Shown: piece by piece, positions 15,307 to 21,898 of the stretch
Position numbering within the stretch: position 1 is the stretch's first letter
How the letters are laid out: every line of letters begins with the position of its first letter
Assembly (NCBI GenBank): GCA_002683395.1
Contig: NYTG01000083.1
Coordinates: 1 to 21,898, forward strand
Reading direction: 5' to 3'
Length of the DNA: 21,898 nt
DNA from: Halieaceae bacterium
GTDB lineage: Bacteria > Pseudomonadota > Gammaproteobacteria > Pseudomonadales > Halieaceae
Program-made: the position numbers and the translations under genes
Notes under the pieces: generated by a model
Database searches by the model: none
Seen by the model: only the letters and a program-made list of their open reading frames with translations
What the model was told of the DNA's origin: nothing

Positions 15307-15576
15307 TCAGCGGCGCAGACCCAACCGCTTAATCAACTCTGCATAGCGGGCGGTATCTTTCTGCTTGAGGTAGTCGAGTAACTTTCGACGCTGGTTCACC
15401 ATACGAATCAGGCCACGTCGAGAGTGGTGATCCTGAGAATGGTCCTTAAAGTGGGACTGCAGTTGCTCAATATTTGCCGTGAGCAGAGCGACCTGTACTT
15501 CCGGAGACCCGGTATCGCCCTCTGACTGCTGGTAATCGGTAACAATTTGCGCCTTGGTGGCTGCGTCCAACGCCAT
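15307..15576 (-). CDS. rpsO: 30S ribosomal protein S15
   Basis: Primary binder of the 16S rRNA central domain in 30S assembly. The 89 residues equal E. coli length. DTGSPEVQVALLTANI, the rRNA-contacting DHHSRRGL and RRKLLDYLK and the ending LIKRLGLRR are nearly identical to E. coli S15. The ATG has GGAG eight bases upstream. It lies between truB (85-base gap) and pnp (52-base gap), as in E. coli. S15 often represses its own mRNA, and a hairpin ends right beside this ribosome site. Confidence 0.98.
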   Translation of the reverse strand: MALDAATKAQIVTDYQQSEGDTGSPEVQVALLTANIEQLQSHFKDHSQDHHSRRGLIRMVNQRRKLLDYLKQKDTARYAELIKRLGLRR

Positions 15577-15588
15577 GGTACTTTCTCC

Positions 15589-15625
15589 AACCTGCTTGTT
15601 AAAAGCGAGCCTATCCGTGCAGGTT
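15589..15625 (-). promoter_or_regulatory. rpsO leader hairpin next to the ribosome site
   Basis: On the - strand AACCTGC (plus 15619-15625) can pair with GCAGGTT (plus 15589-15595) across a 23-base loop, placing the stem base directly before GGAG and the rpsO ATG. A second hairpin AACGGC/GCCGTT (plus 15643-15658, four-base loop, no T tract) lies just after truB. The arrangement fits an S15-responsive leader, whose forms vary between bacterial groups. This is a by-eye fold only. Confidence 0.35.
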
Positions 15626-15661
15626 TACAGACAGGTTCGTGGAACGGCTCTTGCCGTTTGT

Positions 15662-16585
15662 CTATTGGGCGAGAAGTCTTGTTGGGGCTAATTGCCCGTC
15701 ATCCCGCACGTTACCGATGCCGAGGAAGCTTCCTCCTGCGTCGGCGATGCGCACCATACCACTCTGGGCCCCGTTTGACACTACTACTGACTGCCCCCGT
15801 CGAATGTGAAAAGTTGCGGCCTCAGACAGCGTTACCCGAGGTAAATGATGCAAACTCGCCTCAATGGGCAGAAGGCGTAAATCCAGCCCCGGCTCCGATT
15901 CCGCCTCTTTTATCGCTAACAGCGTGTCCAGTGTCACGGTGTCACCCAAATTAAAGGGCCCTGACTGACATCTTCTCAGCTCGCTGACATGGGCGGGCAA
16001 ATCAAGCGCAGCACCGAGATCTTCGGCCAACGACCGCACATAAGTCCCTTTGCTACAGAGGATCTGAACTTTCACGATAACCTGCTCTCCGGGCGCAAAC
16101 GATACCAGGTCGAACTGGTGGATCGTCACGGATCGGGGCGCTCGCTCAACCTGCTCGCCCGCCCGGGCGCGCTTGTACAATGGCTGTCCGTCGACCTTCA
16201 GCGCTGAATACATTGGGGGCACCTGCTCAATAGCGCCCGTCAGCGGCTTCATCGCCTCGGTCACCCTATCGAGCGTGACCCCGGTAGCGGCGGCCTGCGC
16301 AATGATCTCTCCATCGGCATCTGCAGTATCAGTGCCAATACCGAGCACAAACGTACTGAGATATCCCTTGTCGGCGTTGAGCAGGAATTGGGAGAACTTG
16401 GTGGCCTCGCCAAAACACAGTGGCAAAACGCCCGTAGCCAATGGGTCAAGGCTTCCGGTATGACCCGCCTTGGCGGCACCATAAAGTCGCTTAACCTGTT
16501 GCAAAGCACCGTTTGACGACACGCCCGGTGGTTTATCAAGTACCAACAAGCCGTCTATTTGTCGCCCTTTACGACGGCGTGCCAT
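15662..16585 (-). CDS. truB: tRNA pseudouridine-55 synthase
   Basis: Makes pseudouridine 55 in the T-loop of tRNAs. The 307 residues compare with 314 in E. coli. DGLLVLDKPPGVSSN at 11-25 opens the fold, and GHTGSLDPLATGVLPLC carries the catalytic Asp47. QVPPMYSALKVDGQPLYKRAR and SKGTYVRSLAEDLG are the usual later motifs. A C-terminal PUA-like segment follows from about residue 250. It begins two bases after the rbfA stop, so it is translationally coupled. Confidence 0.97.
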   Translation of the reverse strand: MARRRKGRQIDGLLVLDKPPGVSSNGALQQVKRLYGAAKAGHTGSLDPLATGVLPLCFGEATKFSQFLLNADKGYLSTFVLGIGTDTADADGEIIAQAAATGVTLDRVTEAMKPLTGAIEQVPPMYSALKVDGQPLYKRARAGEQVERAPRSVTIHQFDLVSFAPGEQVIVKVQILCSKGTYVRSLAEDLGAALDLPAHVSELRRCQSGPFNLGDTVTLDTLLAIKEAESEPGLDLRLLPIEASLHHLPRVTLSEAATFHIRRGQSVVVSNGAQSGMVRIADAGGSFLGIGNVRDDGQLAPTRLLAQ

Positions 16586-16587
16586 CG

Positions 16588-17004
16588 TCAGCCTAGGGAG
16601 TCAGAATCAGCGTCAGAATCTGTCGATGCACCACCATGAAGGTCTGCATCGGCCCGGCGCACTTCCTGGAGCAAGCTCTCCATGTGCCGGCCGCGACCGA
16701 CACTCTCGTCGAACCGGAAACTAATACGGGGTACCGTTCGCATCGCAGACGCCTTCGCCAATTGGGAGCGAAGAAAGCCAGAGACCTTCGCCAGCACAGC
16801 GGTAATCTCTGACCGCTCGTCGGGCGTCGTGTCCTTCATTAAGGTGAAGAACACCTTGGCATGAGACAAATCTCGACTGACCTCCACGCCGGTCAGACTC
16901 ACCTCCTCAACGCGGGGGTCTCGCACGGAATTCTGTAGCAATCGTGCAAGCTCCTCGTGCAGAAAATGGCTGACGCGCTGAGTCCGCTCAAACTCCTTAC
17001 CCAT
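16588..17004 (-). CDS. rbfA: Ribosome-binding factor A
   Basis: Small KH-fold factor that helps 16S rRNA 5'-end maturation and late 30S assembly, also needed for cold growth in E. coli. The 138 residues compare with 133. The N-terminal RTQRVSHFLHEELARLL helix, VSRDLSHAKVFFTLM strand region and PRISFRFDESVGRGRHMESLL near the end follow the family order. The last 20 residues are rich in Asp and Ser. It lies 11 bases after infB and two bases before truB. Confidence 0.95.
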   Translation of the reverse strand: MGKEFERTQRVSHFLHEELARLLQNSVRDPRVEEVSLTGVEVSRDLSHAKVFFTLMKDTTPDERSEITAVLAKVSGFLRSQLAKASAMRTVPRISFRFDESVGRGRHMESLLQEVRRADADLHGGASTDSDADSDSLG

Positions 17005-17015
17005 CGTGGCTGCCT

Positions 17016-19628
17016 TCAGAGGCTTCGGGCGATTTCGTTGACGTCAAACACCTCTATGAGGTCACCCACCTTCACATCGGTATAGTTCTTCACGCCAATG
17101 CCGCACTCGGTACCGTTACGCACCTCGTTAGCGTCGTCCTTGAAGCGACGCAGGGACTCAAGCTCGCCTTCGTAGATCACCACGTTATCGCGCAGCACGC
17201 GAATAGGCTTGGAACGATAAATCGTCCCCTCAATAACCATACAGCCAGCCACTTGGCCGAACTTGGGCGACCGGAAGGTGTCCCGTACCTCCGCGATCCC
17301 GACTATTTCCTCACGCATCTCCGGTGAGAGCATTCCGGACAGTGCAGCCCGCACGTCATCAATCAGATCATAGATCACGTTGTAGTAACGGATCTCGACA
17401 CCCTCGTTTTCAGCCGTCGCGCGTGCCTTGCTGTCTGCGCGAGTATTGAACCCTATGATAATGGCCGAGCTCGTCATCGCCAGACTGATGTCCGTCTCAG
17501 AGATACCACCCACACCGCCAGATACGATATTGACCTTGACCTCCTCATTGCCCAAGTCGGCCAAGGCGCCCTGAAGCGCTTCAAACGAGCCACGAACATC
17601 GGCTTTAATGATGAGGTTCAGGGTTTCAACTGACCCTGCCGTCATAGTCTCGAACATATTGTCGAGTTTGGCGGCCTGCTGACGCGCAAGCTTCGAGGAC
17701 CGCATCTTTTCCTGACGGAAATCCGCAACCTCTCGAGCTTTTTTCTCGCTCTCCACGGCAACCATTGGATCCCCCGCGTCGGGAGTGCCATCAAGACCCA
17801 GTACCTCAACCGGGATACTCGGACCGGCTTCTTGAATCTGTTGGCCATTCTCATCAAGCATCGCGCGCACTCGACCGTACTGCAGACCGGCCAGAACGAT
17901 ATCTCCCTGCTTCAAGGTGCCCTGCTGAATCAATAACGACGCAACCGCGCCTCGGCCCTTGTCCAGACGTGACTCGATTACGATGCCAGAAGCCGGTACG
18001 TCAGCAGGCGCCGTCAACTCGAGCAGCTCTGACTGCAACAACAGCGACTCTAATAAATCATCGACACCCTCGCCGGTATGCGCCGAAACTGGAATAAATT
18101 GCGTATCACCACCCCAGTCTTCGGGGATAACTTCTTTCGCAGCCAGCTCGGTTTTGACCCGCTCGGGGTCAGCGCCTTCCTTATCCATTTTATTGACTGC
18201 AACAACAATCGGTACCCCAGCGGCCCTTGCGTGCTGAACCGCTTCTTCCGTCTGAGGCATCACACCATCGTCGGCGGCCACGACCAAAATGACGATATCG
18301 GTCGACTTGGCGCCCCGTGCGCGCATTGCAGTGAAGGCCGCGTGGCCAGGCGTATCGAGAAAGGTAATCATCCCCTTACCGGTTTTCACGTGATACGCGC
18401 CAATATGCTGGGTGATTCCACCCGCTTCGCCACTTGCAACCCGTGACTCACGAATATAGTCGAGCAGCGATGTCTTACCGTGGTCAACATGACCCATTAC
18501 CGTGACCACCGGAGCTCTAGGCTCGGGAGTCCCCTCTTGACTGGTGCGCGTCTCTTCGAGTCGCTCTTCGACCTCCTCAGCACTTTTGAGGACGACGCGA
18601 TGCCCCAGCTCTTCGACCACCAGCGTCGCCGTATCCTGATCGAGCATCTGGTTGATATTGGCCATCACGCCTAGACTCATTAACTCTTTGATGACCGCTC
18701 CGGCCTTGACCGCCATTTGCTGGGCCAAGTCACCCACCGTTATATTTTCAGGGACGTTCACGTCATAAATAATTTTTTCGGTGGGCTGCTCAAAACCGTG
18801 CTGATTAGGCTCATCCGAAAGCTTCTTACGTCGGCCTCCCCGACGCCTTGCCACTCCCGCTGACGCGGCCTCTAAATCAGTCATCGAGAGGTTATGTCCA
18901 CGCTGCTTACCGCGCGCACCGGGAACGCCACCCCGCTCCAGCCGCCCTTTCCCGGGTCGACGACGCAGCTCATCTCTCGGAGCAGACGCACCCTCTTTCG
19001 ACGGTGCGGCATGCAACCGCTTGGGTTTACGATCAACCTCTTTTGCGGTGGGCTGACTCGTCTTTTCCTCGGCCTGCCTGGCGGCCTCCTCGGCGCGCGC
19101 TTTCGCCGCCGCCTCTAACTCAAGCTGCCGCGCCTGATCTTCTGCCTTACGGCGGGCGGCCGCACGCTGCCTCAGTACCTCTGGGTCATCGGTGTCGGGT
19201 TCATCGATCGGCGGCGGAGGGGCTGTTTCGGGTTCGGGTGTTGCCGTCAAGACTGGCGCCTCAGCAACCTCTGCAACGTCTGCAGCACCCTCCAAGTCGA
19301 CTTCAGATTCAGGTTCCAGCGACTCAGCGGCATCCTCGCGCTTGACGTAAGTCCGTTTTTTCCGCACCTCGACATTGACGGTTCGCTTGCCTGCTCCGCC
19401 AGCGCGTAATGTGCTGACAGACTTGCGCTTCAGAGTAATTTTCCTTGGTGCACCCTCGCGCTCACCGTGACTCTGCTTAAGATGCGCGAGCAGTGTCTGC
19501 TTGTCTTCCTCAGACACAGCCTCATCAGCCGCAGCGTGAGGCAAACCCGCATCTTTCATTTGCGAAAGCAAACGGTCTACCGATGCGCCCACCGTCTCCG
19601 CCAATTGCTCTACTGTCACTTGTGCCAT
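17016..19628 (-). CDS. infB: Translation initiation factor IF-2
   Basis: GTPase that brings initiator fMet-tRNA to the 30S subunit and joins the subunits. The 870 residues compare with 890 in E. coli. The order is: small N-terminal IF2N domain (1-50), associated basic region (about 63-97), a long Ala/Glu/Arg/Pro-rich linker (about 100-270), second IF2N domain (about 290-348), then the GTPase with G1 GHVDHGKT at 379-386, DTPGH at 425-429 and NKMDK at 479-483, and the C-terminal fMet-binding domains. AGGGAGAG precedes the ATG. Its ligand tRNA is encoded at the head of the same cluster. Shorter IF2 forms from internal starts occur in E. coli; none is assigned here. Confidence 0.97.
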   Translation of the reverse strand: MAQVTVEQLAETVGASVDRLLSQMKDAGLPHAAADEAVSEEDKQTLLAHLKQSHGEREGAPRKITLKRKSVSTLRAGGAGKRTVNVEVRKKRTYVKREDAAESLEPESEVDLEGAADVAEVAEAPVLTATPEPETAPPPPIDEPDTDDPEVLRQRAAARRKAEDQARQLELEAAAKARAEEAARQAEEKTSQPTAKEVDRKPKRLHAAPSKEGASAPRDELRRRPGKGRLERGGVPGARGKQRGHNLSMTDLEAASAGVARRRGGRRKKLSDEPNQHGFEQPTEKIIYDVNVPENITVGDLAQQMAVKAGAVIKELMSLGVMANINQMLDQDTATLVVEELGHRVVLKSAEEVEERLEETRTSQEGTPEPRAPVVTVMGHVDHGKTSLLDYIRESRVASGEAGGITQHIGAYHVKTGKGMITFLDTPGHAAFTAMRARGAKSTDIVILVVAADDGVMPQTEEAVQHARAAGVPIVVAVNKMDKEGADPERVKTELAAKEVIPEDWGGDTQFIPVSAHTGEGVDDLLESLLLQSELLELTAPADVPASGIVIESRLDKGRGAVASLLIQQGTLKQGDIVLAGLQYGRVRAMLDENGQQIQEAGPSIPVEVLGLDGTPDAGDPMVAVESEKKAREVADFRQEKMRSSKLARQQAAKLDNMFETMTAGSVETLNLIIKADVRGSFEALQGALADLGNEEVKVNIVSGGVGGISETDISLAMTSSAIIIGFNTRADSKARATAENEGVEIRYYNVIYDLIDDVRAALSGMLSPEMREEIVGIAEVRDTFRSPKFGQVAGCMVIEGTIYRSKPIRVLRDNVVIYEGELESLRRFKDDANEVRNGTECGIGVKNYTDVKVGDLIEVFDVNEIARSL

Positions 19629-19679
19629 GTCTCTCTCCCTAACCGCTCAGTACCTGAAGTGCCTTACCGCATGACCCAG

Positions 19680-21182
19680 TCAAGCGGTCGCCTCTTCCTC
19701 CTCAGCGAACCAAGGGGCGCGCGCGGTCATAATGACCTCTGCCGCACGCTCTTCTGTCATCTCTTCAATATCTAATAAATCGTCTACCGCCTGCTCAGCG
19801 AGGTCCTCCATGGTGACGATCCCACGACTCGCAAGGACATAGGCAAGGTGCTTATCCATGCCGTCCATTGTCAGCAGATCCTCAGCGGGTTCGCGCGCAT
19901 CGAGCTCCTCCTCCGAGGCAATCGCAAGCGTGAGCAGAGCATCCTTGGCTCGTGCTCGTAACTCCTCAGAGATTTCCTCGTCGAAACCCTCGATCGCATT
20001 CATCTCTTCGAGCGGCACATAGGCAATTTCTTCGAGCGTCGTAAAGCCTTCCTCGACCAGCACCGTAGCGATGTCCTCGTCGATATCCAGTGCAGACATG
20101 AAGCGCTCAATCACCTCTCCCGCCTCTGTCTCCTGCTTTTCGATCGCCTCATCCACGCTCATCACGTTGATAGTCCACCCGGTCAGATCTGACGCCAGCC
20201 TGACATTCTGACCGCCACGGCCGATCGCCTGAGCGAGGTTATCTTCCGCTACCGCCACTTCCATGGTGGAGTTATCTTCGTCGACGACGATGGATTCGAC
20301 CTCGGCCGGAGACATCGCGTTGATCACCAGCTGGGCCGCGTTATCGTCCCAGAGAATGATGTCGACCCGCTCATTATCGAGTTCGTTCGAAACGGCCTGG
20401 ACCCTCGAACCTCTCATGCCTACGCAAGCGCCCACCGGATCGATGCGCTGATCGCCTGTTTTGACCGCAATCTTTGCACGGGACCCCGGGTCTCTGGCGG
20501 CTGCCCTGATCTGGATGACACCCTCAGAAATTTCCGGCACCTCAATCTTGAACAGCTCCACCAGCATTTCCTGGCAAATGCGCGAGAGAATGAGCTGCGG
20601 ACCTCGGGCTTCGGTATTGATTTCGGTGAGGACCGCCCGCACCCGATCATTGATACGAAACGTTTCGCGCCCGACCAGTTCGCCCCGGGGCAACAGACCT
20701 TCCGCGTTGTTGCCAAGATCTACGATGATATTGTCGCGGGTCACTTTCTTCACGGTCCCCGCAAGCAGCTCGCCCTCGCGGCCGCTGTACGCATCGGCAA
20801 TCTGGGCTCGCTCGGCATCTCTCACGCGCTGAACAATCACCTGCTTCGCCGTCTGCGCCGCGATACGACCAAAGTCGACGTTCTCGACCGTCTCTTCATG
20901 GTAGTCGCCAGGCTTCAATGAGGTATCGACCTCAGCGGCTTCCTCTGTCGTGAACTGGGTCCCCAACAGAGCGAGCTCTGTGTCAGGCATCACCAGCCAA
21001 ATGCGCTTGGTGACGTAGTCTCCTGACTCCCGATCAATGCTGACCTGAATGTCTGCCTCTTCGTCGTAGCGCTTTTTAGTGGCTGTCGCCAACGCCAGCT
21101 CAATCGCCTCAAAGATAATATCTTCGGCTACGCCCTTTTCAGCTGAAACTGCCTCAGCCACCATCAAGATTTCTCTATTCAT
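19680..21182 (-). CDS. nusA: Transcription termination/antitermination factor NusA
   Basis: RNA-polymerase-binding factor that modulates pausing, intrinsic termination and antitermination. The 500 residues compare with 495 in E. coli, and the start MNREILMVAEAVS aligns with it. The order is: N-terminal polymerase-binding domain (1 to about 125), S1 domain (from about 134, GELLAGTVKKV), two KH domains including DPVGACVGMRGSRVQAV and AIGRGGQNVRLAS, and two acidic C-terminal repeats (YVPLEEMNAIEGF and LLDIEEMTEE regions) typical of gammaproteobacteria. It lies between rimP (64-base gap) and infB (51-base gap). An upstream terminator offers a route for NusA feedback on its own operon. Confidence 0.97.
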   Translation of the reverse strand: MNREILMVAEAVSAEKGVAEDIIFEAIELALATATKKRYDEEADIQVSIDRESGDYVTKRIWLVMPDTELALLGTQFTTEEAAEVDTSLKPGDYHEETVENVDFGRIAAQTAKQVIVQRVRDAERAQIADAYSGREGELLAGTVKKVTRDNIIVDLGNNAEGLLPRGELVGRETFRINDRVRAVLTEINTEARGPQLILSRICQEMLVELFKIEVPEISEGVIQIRAAARDPGSRAKIAVKTGDQRIDPVGACVGMRGSRVQAVSNELDNERVDIILWDDNAAQLVINAMSPAEVESIVVDEDNSTMEVAVAEDNLAQAIGRGGQNVRLASDLTGWTINVMSVDEAIEKQETEAGEVIERFMSALDIDEDIATVLVEEGFTTLEEIAYVPLEEMNAIEGFDEEISEELRARAKDALLTLAIASEEELDAREPAEDLLTMDGMDKHLAYVLASRGIVTMEDLAEQAVDDLLDIEEMTEERAAEVIMTARAPWFAEEEEATA

Positions 21183-21246
21183 CTTTTCGCTCTCACTTTT
21201 CTGGATAGCCTCATCGTTATCGGGCTTCCCTCAAGGTGGTACCACA

Positions 21247-21723
21247 TCACTTTTTTCCCTGACCGATTTCCAGCCTAGGATGTGCCTTCGCGCGATCTAC
21301 CGACCGCAATGGCAACTCGAATTCATGGTCATCGACACTGACAACGATCATCTCGCTATCTGCCGAAAGCAGAGGCCCTTTAAAGCGCCTTCTGCCGTCT
21401 ACCGGCAATCTCAGCCGAATATCGATTATCTCCCCCACATAGGCCAGATAATGCTCGGGACGGAACAATAGACGATCCACCCCTGGCGAAGACACCTCGA
21501 GGGTGTATTCACCGCTAATGGGGTCTTCTACATCCAACACCCCACTCACCTGATGACTGACTTGAGCACAATCATCAACATCGACACCGCTCTCGGCATC
21601 TATGTAAAGACGAAGCGTGGGCCGTCTGCCAGGGGAAATCAATTCTATACCCCAGAGCGAATACCCCATCGCCTCGATCGTCGGCTGCAGCAGCTGCGTC
21701 AACTGCGCTTCCTTGCCCGACAT
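21247..21723 (-). CDS. rimP: Ribosome maturation factor RimP
   Basis: Needed for 30S maturation. The 158 residues from ATG at 21723 compare with about 150 in E. coli. SPGRRPTLRLYIDAE and the GEYTLEVSSPGVDRLLF motif are diagnostic. A longer frame reaches back to an ATG at 21771, but that lies in the terminator hairpin. The 21723 start has GGGAGA at ideal spacing and begins MSGKEAQL, so it is preferred. It heads the protein-coding part of the nusA-infB cluster, as in E. coli. Confidence 0.94.
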   Translation of the reverse strand: MSGKEAQLTQLLQPTIEAMGYSLWGIELISPGRRPTLRLYIDAESGVDVDDCAQVSHQVSGVLDVEDPISGEYTLEVSSPGVDRLLFRPEHYLAYVGEIIDIRLRLPVDGRRRFKGPLLSADSEMIVVSVDDHEFELPLRSVDRAKAHPRLEIGQGKK

Positions 21724-21758
21724 GTCTATCTCCCTCAGGCCAGCTTTTAAACGGCCAC

Positions 21759-21780
21759 AAAAAAGCCCCAAAAGGGGCTT
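21759..21780 (-). terminator. Intrinsic terminator between tRNA-fMet and rimP
   Basis: On the - strand AAGCCCC pairs with GGGGCTT around a TTTT loop, followed by an unbroken run of T. It lies 39 bases after the tRNA 3' end and 35 bases before the rimP ATG, too close for a full promoter after it. It therefore probably ends the tRNA transcript in part and attenuates the rimP-nusA-infB operon. E. coli has comparable terminators after metY. Confidence 0.9.
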
Positions 21781-21819
21781 CCGAGGCGATGGTCAGCGAG
21801 CAACGAACTGCCATCGAAT

Positions 21820-21896
<77 letters not shown>

Positions 21897-21898
21897 TC

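Noticed and set aside
18848..19345. 165-residue + strand open frame opposite infB
   Set aside because: Lies opposite the Ala/Glu/Arg-rich IF2 linker, whose composition leaves other frames open; no domain seen.

Overview
The window looks like chromosomal core sequence from a gammaproteobacterium. Three things point there: a CbrB-type regulator followed by pcnB-folK-panB-panC as in Pseudomonas, a complete tRNA-fMet-rimP-nusA-infB-rbfA-truB-rpsO-pnp cluster in the same order as E. coli, and closest remembered protein similarities to Pseudomonas and E. coli. The VC_2705-type symporter pair, acs and a large TonB-dependent receptor suggest a marine heterotroph (an OM60/NOR5- or Cellvibrio-like lineage), but that placement is inference.

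Left region, + strand, 1-6062: cbrB, a sigma-54 enhancer-binding protein with a receiver domain that has lost its phosphorylation residues; a 363-base gap; then pcnB, folK, a deoxynucleoside kinase, panB and panC, closely packed with 4-base overlaps at pcnB/folK and folK/kinase. The gap is the most interesting part. It holds two GTAACA half-sites 21 bases apart, a near-consensus sigma-54 promoter, two perfect AAN-repeat tracts of the Hfq/Crc-binding type, and a GNRA-capped hairpin with a U-rich tail. Together these look like a short CrcZ-like small RNA gene, in the position crcZ occupies in Pseudomonas. An 18-base triplicated pyrimidine-rich repeat follows, just before a TTG-started pcnB.

Middle region, 6059-13002: a sodium:solute symporter and its small DUF4212 partner on the - strand, divergent from acs on the + strand with about 210 bases between them. 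This is probably an acetate or short-chain organic acid uptake and activation unit. A 910-residue TonB-dependent outer-membrane receptor, more AT-rich than its surroundings, follows acs. panC and the symporter converge and overlap by 4 bases.

Right region, - strand, 13022-21896: the translation/RNA-processing cluster. An initiator tRNA gene is followed by a strong intrinsic terminator only about 36 bases before rimP, then nusA, infB, rbfA, truB, rpsO and pnp, with a strong intrinsic terminator after pnp. The internal terminator implies attenuation or readthrough, and hairpins around rpsO suggest S15 autoregulation and RNA processing.

No mobile element, CRISPR array, rRNA or prophage gene was seen.
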